Positions 31,933-40,681 of a DNA stretch of 64,000 nt are shown one piece after another. The DNA comes from Ischnura elegans (taxonomy: Eukaryota; Arthropoda; Insecta; Odonata; Coenagrionidae). The notes below the pieces were generated by a model, which saw only the letters and a list, made by a program, of their open reading frames with translations, did no database searches and was not told where the DNA came from. The position numbers and the translations under genes are program-made. Each line of letters starts with the position of its first letter. Within the stretch, counting starts at the first letter, position 1. The DNA is taken from positions 96,923,073-96,987,072 of the forward strand of contig NC_060253.1 of assembly GCF_921293095.1 (NCBI RefSeq), written 5' to 3'.

Positions 31933-34900
31933 TGGTGTACAGAATTTCCCCGAAATTACATGACGCAGCATTTTCAACTCTAACCTAACCCCAACCCTAA
32001 CCTTTATAAATAAGAAAAAACAGAAGACTTGTGTTTAGCATTAAAAATAGCCCATGATATGGGATATTCAAAACCATTAGTAATACACAAAACCACTAAA
32101 TAGTCACTGATAACATGTTTCGCTTCCCTCAGTTCGAGTTAGTCTTTAAAATTATAAGAAAAGATGACAAAACAGAAAAAAAAACTTTCGCCACATACAC
32201 GTGCGTAAAGGCAGAAGCTCCCAGATTGTCTCTATCGGTTTCGCTTTCCTTCCACAACGCAGTAGCCCTTCGGAGAGCTCACTACGTACTCCAGCGGATC
32301 TACAACTACGGTATTTTCCCGCCGTTCGGTACTACACAAGTCTCCCCTACATTTGTATGCTTACATACACAGGGAAATCATAATGTTTGATTTTCGTAAT
32401 TTTTACACTTCGCACATCCCGTTGGCCATATATGAGCGGAATTTCCTCTCTGCAGCGTATTCAAGAATCGCAAGAAATATTTTTCAAAAAGTACGTAGCT
32501 CGAATTGTACGTATAATAATGGTGTCGGACGCCCGTTAAAATACCCGGAAATCCTTTCGGTTGAAATTTATTTTTCGCCTTATTTTCCTCATTTTTTCCA
32601 GACGTCTGCAGCTAAGAATGGTAGAAAAAATTGAACTTAAGTCTTTCATAAATCCGATGAATAAATAAACATACCGATCGCGTGCGTAAATACGGCTTTA
32701 TAGGCCGTCGGCTAGAGGCACGCAAGGAAAAACGGGAATGAACCTATGTCGAATTTCTTCGAGGGGAAGGAAGGGGGAACATCGGAAAAGTCGATATTTT
32801 CTTAAGAAGCACATCCGGTCGGTAGCACTTTAGCGAAATTCTTATCGGTGGCGGAGTCAAAAGTCATCGGGAAATATTTACATATTTTGATCACACGTGT
32901 TGCATACACGCGTTGGATGTTTTGGTTGGAGCGTCGAAGTTAAGCTTTTTAAACTTATTTATCAAGACTGTGTATGTTTATTGGGATGAAAACCACGCCA
33001 ATTGAAGCGCCAATCGTTCATCTATCCGAGGAGGCAGCATGAGTAAAGTGTCGGAGGCTGTCGACCTCATTTCTGAATATTTTTCGGGGAATATGAGGAG
33101 AAACGGTTTTTGGAATTTTTCTCCGAATCATTTTCATTTACCCAACGCCGTGAAAAATGTCTGCTCTCCAGCTTGGGAACTCTTATCCATCATGGTGTCA
33201 GTCAGTCATGCTAGGGGTTTTACAAGTTATAGACCGTATAGCTACAAAGCGACTACTTAGAGTAAACGGGTGACCTACGGCGACCTAGACGCAAGGGTGA
33301 GCAGCAGATCGCTCGCGCCCCTTGCCCCCTCGCCGGGAGTGGATGGAAATACATTCTTAATCCGTCTTTCATGGAGGATTATATTTTATTAACTAATATG
33401 CAATAGCTGTAAAATCTAGGATTCTAATCCACTCTAGGAATCTAAAACCACTAGGATTATTGACGTGAAATTTTTTATTTTTATTATTTCAAATTTTTAT
33501 ATAATCTATTTTTACAACTAATCAAGTTACTTTTAAAATTCCAAAAATAATAAAATTGAAAAACATATAAAAAATCGAAAATATTGAAATGTTAATATTG
33601 GATTTCATTAAAGCGGTCTCTAAAACATATATATATGAATATTTTAGGGTAGTTAGTAAAAGTTTTTGACTTTTGACCGTCTTAAGTGGGGTTTGGCCCC
33701 ACTGTGCGCCGTCCGGACATGCGCAGAGCGACGAGTGTGTTGGCATCGCAGCGCCGGCCGGCGCGGCGGGCGTATAATCTGGCGCCTGCTTGGTGTTGCC
33801 ATAGAATAGGGACCTACGGAATCAGAATGGTCACTGTTCTGGGTGTAGTCATACGATTTTAATTTTAAATTACTGGTAGGTATTGCTAAAGAAAATAAAT
33901 TATCCCATTATGCTTCCGTTTTCGGGTGTTCGAATTCCGGAACACATAAAATCCAACCAGTTAAAGGCCGTATTGACGCAGGAAAACTATTCTCGAGTAT
34001 TGGCCACAGTTCTGTTATGATTATGAATTTCAACAACCTTTGGGAAACTAATATTATAATATTTAGGGCTTGACAATGTAGTCCTAACTTCCCAATGATT
34101 AGAAATGCGGTACCTATTCTTCAGATAAATTTATCAAAAGACCTGCAGTATTGGAAAAAATCAGGTAACATTCCCCACTGATTTATAATTTAGGAAATAG
34201 GTGCGTGCGTGATAGGGTGAAGGATTGAACATGATTTACCCCGTAAAACGTGACTTTAAATAGAGGCATTCAATGAATGTCAAGAAGTTCCGCGTGCAAT
34301 GCACCTTTTGTGTACAGGTTCATCATTTTTCTAGCCGTCCTTGTCCTATAACGTAGTTCATGTTCACCTAATTCCTCAGCGGCAGAGCGGTAGCTGTTTG
34401 GCGGAAAATGTCCACTTGTGTCTGATTTAAGTGGCTTCGAAGAGTTTATATGAGTGCGGAGATCCTTGCAGCTCCCATCTGTGACTTAGAGTCGTCTTCT
34501 TTTACGATCTAGAATTTATTTTCTATTTTATCATGGCAATGATTTCGAGGACACGGTTATTCCAAGTGCGACCCGTTGGCGTTTCGTGTGTTTACCACAT
34601 ATGAATCTTAGACTCAAGGAGATGGTCCGTGGCTTCTTTTGTTTGCTTGAATGCCTTTGCTGACCTTAAATTCGTCCCTCAGCTGAATCAGCATTAGTGG
34701 ACCACGGCTTCTATCTCCCTTGAGTCGTCCTAATAGTAACGGCAAGACTCTAGGAAAGAACAGAGTGAAATGAGTTCAGACATCATTTTCGAGGAGTTAA
34801 CTGTGCGTACTTGCCGATTAAGAAGTTTCTTAAAGCTGTGTGCAAATTCAAGAAGACAATTTTGAATTCATCAACAGTGCTCCTTTTTGTTTTCATTGAA
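31933..34900. other. Intergenic region with a GC-rich spot near 33700-33790
   Basis: No gene recognised. A 73-codon frame at 33039-33260 starts in a fair context, but its product matches nothing I know. The spot at 33680-33790 contains a hairpin-prone AGTGGGG/CCCCACT, a CATGCGCA sequence and a GC run (GCCGGCCGGCGCGGCGGGCG) followed by TATAAT, so it might be a promoter or the end of a repeat. Confidence 0.35.
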
Positions 34901-35095
34901 AGTGTAGTTTAATAGGGAAAAATTGTCCCAATTCTGTGTCCAGGCACCTTATTCTTCTTGGTCGTATTTTTCGTTGGCCTATTTTGTGTCACCCCTTGTT
35001 TATTAAGTAAACCCAATCATAAGAGTCCTTTTCTTTTTTAAAGGCTACAAGTATTAGTACCTCCTCACTTAGGGAAAAAGTAGGTTCTATTCTGT

Positions 35096-35443
35096 GGTGA
35101 ACTTGAAACCGTATCTAAACTAATTAAACTATACAAAGTGGAACTGAAACAAGAACTTCTAGTTATATACAGCAGAAGAAATTTTTTAAAGGCAACCGGT
35201 TCATTGCGGCTTCTTAATTTTATTTATGACAACAACCTAAAAGTTATCCCAGAATGAGTTAAACTACTCCAGATCATCGGCACCATACAAATGACAACAG
35301 CAGAAAGTGAAAGATATTTTTCAACAATGAAGCGAATAAAGGCATTTACTAGAAGCACGATAAAAGTAGATAGACTTAGTGCCCTTGCCATGCGTTCAAT
35401 CGAAAAAAATTGTTGCCCGGCGCTGATTTCAACGAACGTGTAA
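35096..35443 (+). pseudogene. hAT transposase relic (P52rIPK/ZMYM-like, hATC dimerisation domain)
   Basis: One frame of 115 codons with a single internal TGA (35255-35257). Before the stop: ELKQELLVIYSRRNFLKATG and LRLLNFIYDNNLKVIPE. After it: VKLLQIIGTIQMTTAESERY, then FSTMKRIKAFTRSTIKVDRL and SALAMRSIEK. This is the hATC signature (TTAEAER.FS.LKRIK...R..M...RL..LA..SIEK) of domesticated-type hAT proteins. N-terminal zinc-finger and DUF4371-like parts are not visible upstream. It lies just before the left 689-bp arm and is probably part of the same element. Confidence 0.8.
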
Positions 35444-35516
35444 TTAATCACTTTGCTGGACAAAGGGAAAGAAGGATGGACTTCTGTTACAAGCAATATA
35501 GCTAAAGGCAGGTAAG

Positions 35517-36205
35517 GAGTCAAATGCTTGGGGGGCGCACTCCACCGAGGGGTCATAAATTTTTAATATTTTGTGTATTTTAGTGAGTTTTTAAGTCAAT
35601 ATAGGTATTAAATTTTGTGATACCATATGTTCCGTTTTTTTCGACAAAAATATCTAGTCTTCCTGATAAAGCTTGATTAATAAATACTAAATGCAGTAGA
35701 CTCTCGGTCGTACGGATCAGCTTAGTCCGGACTCTCGATTGTACTGATCAATGATCTTGAAGAATAAAAATATATTTGCTGTGATAATTTACCAATGCAA
35801 ACGAAAATACGTAACTTTGCGTTTTAGCGCCTATATTTTTCGCGCGGATATGCCCGCAATAGACTTTTTCGTTTTTGCAATCATAATGGGTTTTTTGTCA
35901 AATCTATACAATATTTGCAATGATTTAGGTAGCAATGACACTTGTAACACCTGAGGAGGGAGGGGAGTGTCAATGACCTCCACTTGGCAAGAAACACTTC
36001 TAGAATGCGCGCGCTTTATTATTGCAGATGTAACCTTCGATTGCTGTGTTGTCGTTGTTTCTTGAATACAGTATTATTTCAAATCAATAATTAAACATTT
36101 CTCACACATGTTTAACAAAATCTGAAATACTCTACTTACCTGCCTTAAGTTTAATTGCTTGTAGCAGAAGTCCATCTCAGTACACCAGAAGTCCATAGAA
36201 GATAT
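35517..36205 (+). repeat. Left arm of a 689-bp inverted repeat
   Basis: Reverse complement of 38590-39278, with equal length and no indel that I could see; one difference is C/T at the motif CGGTCGTACGG versus CGGTCATACGG. Inside each arm is an apparent Tigger-style end (CAGTAGACTCTCGGTCG at about 35695) and a mirrored 67-codon frame that reads identically in both arms. That frame is therefore most simply repeat sequence. The outer edge continues as the 3' end of a hAT element on the right side. Confidence 0.85.
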
Positions 36206-36577
36206 GCGAAGAAAATGTTCATAACAGCTTTGAAATAGGGATAAAAATAAATATTAATCTCCATACCATCGACAGAAAAATGAATTGCAAAAGAAAAGTT
36301 AATTGTTAATGGTCGCATGGAAGCAACTTTCGTAGCAGCTTCGGTATTTCCAAGTCATAATCACATCACTGGCCGATAATCCTAAGACTGGTTTGACACA
36401 GATCTCAACTTAATTCTTTCGTCAGCTAATATTTTGACAACTACGTATATCTTATATTTCACGTCCTTCTTAATCTGTTCCACATAGTCTATTCGTGGTT
36501 TACCTTTTCCATTCCTGCCATCCAGTTGTACCTCGACTCCATCAGGCATTGATGTCTCATGACAGTGGCGTAACTAT

Positions 36578-36600
36578 GGGGGGGGGGGGGGGGGGGGGGG
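36578..36600 (+). repeat. Poly-G run of 23 bases
   Basis: Preceded by CAGTGGCGTAACTAT (36563-36577), the sequence typical of a hAT-like MITE tip followed by a G tract. Such G runs are prone to length error in sequencing. It could fold as a G-quadruplex. Confidence 0.85.
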
Positions 36601-36732
36601 AGTTAGGGGATAGATCATCCTCCAAAGCCTCAGAGAAATATAAAAATATTTAAAACTCATGGACATCCAATTACTCTCGTCGGGATTGAAAGACGAAGGA
36701 TTAATAAAGGCAAGACACAGACGAAAATATAT

Positions 36733-36776
36733 TTTATTTGAGTAATTAATTTACATGGATTGATTTCAATTTTATT
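36733..36776 (-). terminator. Two polyadenylation signals downstream of the orphan gene
   Basis: AATAAA on the minus strand at 36771-36776 and at 36733-36738, about 250 and 285 bases after the stop of the 119-residue frame. Correct orientation and spacing support a transcribed last exon. Confidence 0.5.
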
Positions 36777-37021
36777 TGGGTTGAACAATTGTTCCACCGT
36801 TTCTTCAGCGCATTCCATGCCGAACCCAGGAGGCCGCGCTTTCGGCTCGTTATCCTGTTTAACGTGGGGATTCCCCTTCCGGTCCCCTTCGGTTCCGGTC
36901 AGGCCTATACCACGCACCCCCGAGGTCAGAGTAGGGCCGTGACCTTCCTCTGGCCCCGTTCATTCTCACTCACTCCACAGCTTGCTGACTGAGGTACCCA
37001 CGGCCTCCTTTAACAGTAGTA

Positions 37022-37381
37022 TTAAAGAAGGTCATGAAGGAACCACTCGTGGAAGATGTCATCCATTGAGAAGTCACCTCCAGCCATCAGGCTGCGCTCG
37101 AAAGACCCATGGCCCCTCTCAACCAGCGGCTGAAAGTGGTGATAGGACCCCGAGCCCTCACCGCTGCCATCGTGGGGGACAGGTAGAAGCTCCTCCTCTC
37201 CTTCGTCTTCTATGTCCCCCAGATAGCCTCCCTCTGAGATTTCGCTGGACGCATCCAGCGAAATCTCGGAGGGATCATCTCCCTCCACAACTCCCTCCAT
37301 CACTGCTTCAGCCAGGACCGTCACCTCCTCCTCCGTCTCCTCCTCCTCCTGGCGTCGGCAGCAGCAAAGAACGCAGCCCAT
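37022..37381 (-). CDS. Orphan acidic protein with dual lipidation N-terminus, 119 residues
   Basis: I do not recognise the family. The start MGCVLCCCRR combines Gly2 (N-myristoylation) with Cys3, Cys6, Cys7 and Cys8 (palmitoylation), then basic residues: a textbook membrane anchor on the cytosolic face. The body is very acidic (EEEETEEE near residues 12-20; GDIEDEGEEELL near 55-66), with a Ser/Gly/His patch, and ends with an aromatic segment (SMDDIFHEWFLHDLL). No transmembrane segment or zinc motif. It is a single exon, GC-rich in AT-rich surroundings, with AATAAA twice downstream; this suggests a real terminal exon or an intronless retrogene. A further exon upstream (above 37381) cannot be excluded. 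It lies between the arms of a 689-bp inverted repeat, so gene capture by a transposon is possible. Function unknown; membrane-anchored adaptor is a guess from composition only. Confidence 0.55.
   Translation of the reverse strand: MGCVLCCCRRQEEEETEEEVTVLAEAVMEGVVEGDDPSEISLDASSEISEGGYLGDIEDEGEEELLPVPHDGSGEGSGSYHHFQPLVERGHGSFERSLMAGGDFSMDDIFHEWFLHDLL
37236..37267. repeat. Perfect 14-bp hairpin inside the orphan coding sequence
   Basis: GAGATTTCGCTGGA (37236-37249), loop CGCA, and its exact complement (37254-37267). In the protein this spells SEIS-LDAS-SEIS, so the same four residues flank the loop. It may reflect a small inverted duplication or an RNA structure. Confidence 0.9.
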
Positions 37382-38344
37382 TATATCTCTTAGCTATGGC
37401 TTAAAGAAAACAAGTCCACAACTAAGCAGCTATTAAGGCCAAATGAGGAACCCGAGAAGTGGTCTCCATGGAACTTCCATTGTTGCTCAGCGCCAGAGCC
37501 TTGAACATCTCATCCATGGTAACGAATGAAGGGTACTTGAAATCAATTGTTGCCTCCGACGTGATTGAGATTTTAGGGTAATCATAAAGTTTAAAAGAGA
37601 CATGGTATAAAAAATAATTAATCCTTTGAATCAAAAATTATTTCGATTTCAAATTGAAATTCCTCGTTTTTATTGATTTTTTAAATTTATTCTCATGTGA
37701 GAAATCAGAAGCTGGTTCAATTTAACTTTGAATAAAGTTATATCAATTATAGTTGCTAGCGGAGGAAATTAACCATAAAAAGTGGTTTGATTACTCACAT
37801 ATTATGTTTTTAATTGTAGCGAGGTGGAAATTGCCATTACCTCGCAAAACAAAAAGTTGTAATACCTACTACGACATTGAAGTGCAGTAGTCCATACGTC
37901 CTTCCCCAACCTGATTATTTCATATTGGAACAAGCAGAGCTGCTTCCGCATAGATATTGGATTTCCCCCAGTGACGCACTGACATCATTGTAAGCTTGGG
38001 ACACTGCTCAATATAGGGCCTACCCACTATCTGAAATTTATCCCATTCACTTTTTGAATACAGAGAAAACTGGGAAAATAATTTGGAAGCATGAACTGGA
38101 GGTGCGACCTGGGGAAGTTCCGCCGTGCTATAAGTTCTATTATCATTATATTTGAATTTAGAGCATTAAATATATAGGTAATTAGAGGCAGTTCAAGGAC
38201 CGGATAGTAATTAAAGGTGAATTTTTGAGAAATAAAGAAAATAATAATGGTCACTCGGAGGGTAGAATCGGTAGAAGGTAGGTTTCGACAATTTCTGGTG
38301 AACTTATTTGGAGCTTACAGTTGCAAAAAATATGTCCTCTAGTA
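37382..38344. other. Upstream region of the orphan gene
   Basis: AT-rich. A 70-codon minus-strand frame at 37422-37634 has no recognisable similarity. Near 37970-37989 the sequence CCCCCAGTGACGCACTG mirrors the hAT-like tip at 36563 (CAGTGGCGTAACTATGGGG), which may mark the other end of an element enclosing the orphan gene; no matching target duplication is seen. Confidence 0.35.
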
Positions 38345-38537
38345 AATGGGGAGGAGCTTCATGTGTTTTTGGAAATCTCATTTTTGCAAAAATTGGTCAT
38401 CGTCTGTTTCTTGCACTCAGGTTTTCAGATCGTGGTCAAGTCCTAAGCAGTCATTTCATGCAGTTAATTTATTGCATGACGATGACTAATTTTTGCAAAA
38501 ATGAGATATCCAAAAACACATGAAGCTCCTCCCCATT
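38345..38537. repeat. Fold-back repeat with about 60-bp stem
   Basis: Left stem 38345-38404 (starts AATGGGGAGGAGCTTCATG) and right stem 38478-38537 (ends CATGAAGCTCCTCCCCATT) are complementary with few mismatches around a loop of about 73 bases. A transcript would form a long hairpin. It lies just inside the right arm of the 689-bp inverted repeat. Confidence 0.85.
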
Positions 38538-38589
38538 GACACATATCTCAACTTAATTCTCTCGTCAACTAATATTTTGACAACTACGT

Positions 38590-39278
38590 ATATCTTCTAT
38601 GGACTTCTGGTGTACTGAGATGGACTTCTGCTACAAGCAATTAAACTTAAGGCAGGTAAGTAGAGTATTTCAGATTTTGTTAAACATGTGTGAGAAATGT
38701 TTAATTATTGATTTGAAATAATACTGTATTCAAGAAACAACGACAACACAGCAATCGAAGGTTACATCTGCAATAATAAAGCGCGCGCATTCTAGAAGTG
38801 TTTCTTGCCAAGTGGAGGTCATTGACACTCCCCTCCCTCCTCAGGTGTTACAAGTGTCATTGCTACCTAAATCATTGCAAATATTGTATAGATTTGACAA
38901 AAAACCCATTATGATTGCAAAAACGAAAAAGTCTATTGCGGGCATATCCGCGCGAAAAATATAGGCGCTAAAACGCAAAGTTACGTATTTTCGTTTGCAT
39001 TGGTAAATTATCACAGCAAATATATTTTTATTCTTCAAGATCATTGATCAGTACAATCGAGAGTCCGGACTAAGCTGATCCGTATGACCGAGAGTCTACT
39101 GCATTTAGTATTTATTAATCAAGCTTTATCAGGAAGACTAGATATTTTTGTCGAAAAAAACGGAACATATGGTATCACAAAATTTAATACCTATATTGAC
39201 TTAAAAACTCACTAAAATACACAAAATATTAAAAATTTATGACCCCTCGGTGGAGTGCGCCCCCCAAGCATTTGACTC
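38590..39278 (-). repeat. Right arm of the 689-bp inverted repeat; hAT-like 3' tip
   Basis: Mirror of 35517-36205. Beyond its outer edge the minus strand begins GCAAGGGCGGCTCGTGAGTC (from about 39296), which looks like a hAT terminal sequence (CA(A/G)GGGCGGCTCG). This arm therefore appears to be the true end of a hAT copy, while the left arm is joined to transposase-coding sequence. Confidence 0.8.
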
Positions 39279-39399
39279 ACGAGCCGCCCTTGCATTGAAG
39301 CCGGCAATATTAGACGAGTCGGGAAAATGACATATGCCATATTTGATTGTCATAGACGAGGAAATGAACGATATTTAACAGGGATGGAAATCGAAACTA

Positions 39400-39980
39400 A
39401 ATGAAAGTCAAAAATATTAAAATCTCAATTGTTTCGTTCCTGGGAGTGAAATGTAGAAATGAAACTAAAAAGAATAAAACCCCGAGAGCTATACTCAGGA
39501 GTCGAAACGAAATCGGAGTCAATACTACTTCGGGTCGAAACTGAACTAAAAATCTGGTACGAAACGAAACGCAGATAATATTTCGCACCGGAGGAACCAC
39601 GTAATTTCCCTTCGAACAGTTTAGTTTCGACCCACACACCGAGTACGATGTACAGTTGAATGAAGTGAAGGATCGGCCTACCGCCATAAGATGCAAGGGG
39701 TACTAATATTTTTACCACCAACAGGACAACGGTGAACGCAAACTGGCCATTCGATATTTATGATCAATGTTTTAACCTCTCTACAAGTATGCCAAACGTA
39801 ATGGGTCGAAACTATTCCCTCTCATCCCCCTCCACTCAACTTCTGGGATCGAAACTGAACTATGAGCAGCGGAGTACGATTAATTTAGTTTCATTCCTGG
39901 GAGTGACGCGTCGTCCCTGGTCGAAACTAAACTCGTTGGTGATTTTAATTTCGTGCGGTAACGAAACTAAAACTGATAGT
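39400..39980. repeat. Cluster of TCGAAACT-type motifs in both orientations
   Basis: Variants of GTCGAAACT(G/A)AACT recur at about 39500, 39535, 39855, 39918 and, inverted (AGTTTAGTTTCGACC), at about 39618. CTGGGAGTGA occurs at about 39440 and 39896. Spacing is irregular, so this is not a simple satellite. It is more likely a decayed element rich in internal repeats. No coding region. Confidence 0.55.
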
Positions 39981-40090
39981 TAGACGCATAGAGACGAGGG
40001 TATACAACTATTTGGAGGAATATCAATTCGGATTCAGGAAGGAAAAGTCCACCCAAGATGCGATATCGATGTTGAGGACCACAGTAGTGG
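39976..40090 (+). mobile_element. RTE-like reverse transcriptase fragment
   Basis: The plus-strand frame reads RIETRVYNYLEEYQFGFRKE, then KSTQDAISMLRTTVVEPII, matching RT domain 2 of RTE-like elements (QFGFR.GKGT.DAI..LR). It then meets a stop; a few degenerate codons (KNAFDRED near 40140) follow. A short relic. Confidence 0.7.
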
Positions 40091-40381
40091 AGCCCATAAT
40101 ATAATGGAGACGTGCATGCTTGTTTCGTGAATTTTTGAAAAATGCATTCGACAGAGAGGACTGCATGATTCCCATGGGCATTTTTATGACATTAAGTGTG
40201 TATTAATAGGTGGCTCATTCTTAATGCACATAATACTGAACACGGCTAAAACCACAAGCTTTTTCGTAGAGCGTTCGAATAAATGGTTTAGAAGCTTTTT
40301 TTTTGCGTGATGAATTGATATCGAATGTGGCAGAATCGGAATATGCATGGAATTCAAAACTATGACAGCTATTAAAAGGAG

Positions 40382-40673
40382 CAGTGGTGCAGCGAGGGGT
40401 GGGATTTGAGGGATAAAACCACCCCTTAGAGCTCAATATTTGAGTTTAATCCATTTTACTTAATTGGGGTAAGATTACTTATATAGAATAGTGTTAGGAT
40501 TAATCAAATATCCCTCAGAAAGCCGTAAAACCCTCCATTTTGGACCATTAATCTTAAAATTTTTCTGGAGGAGGGCCCCCGCTTACCCTGGCGGGTATGC
40601 AATACCCCACACACCCCTAAGTATTAGTTGCGCCTAAAACCCCCCCTAACCTTAATTCGTAGCTGCGCCCTTG
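40382..40673 (-). mobile_element. hAT-like MITE, copy of the element at 47260
   Basis: The plus-strand edge is CAGTGGTGCAGCGAGGGG and the far edge AGCTGCGCCCTTG. Flanks AAAAGGAG (40374-40381) and AATAGGAG (40674-40681) form a 7/8 target duplication. The body is similar in reverse orientation to 47260-47555, for example the shared ATCCCTCAGAAGGCCGTAAA-like segment and CCCCCGC near one end. Non-coding. Confidence 0.8.
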
Positions 40674-40681
40674 AATAGGAG

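Larger units (their letters stand above)
36206..37021. other. Spacer of the inverted repeat and 3' UTR of the orphan minus-strand gene
   Basis: From 37021 down to about 36725 the sequence behaves as a minus-strand 3' UTR, with AATAAA signals at 36771-36776 and 36733-36738 (read on the minus strand). Below that lie a 23-base G run and AT-rich sequence. A stretch of about 50 bases at 36407-36455 (ctcaacttaattcttt...) is repeated directly at 38546-38597. Confidence 0.45.

Noticed and set aside
33039-33260. 73-codon frame with a fair start context
   Set aside because: No similarity, no splice or polyadenylation support, ordinary composition.
35751-39044. Identical 67-codon frames in both arms of the inverted repeat as a duplicated gene
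   Set aside because: The frame is simply part of the 689-bp arms and is AT-rich with no domain; identity reflects the repeat, not protein constraint.
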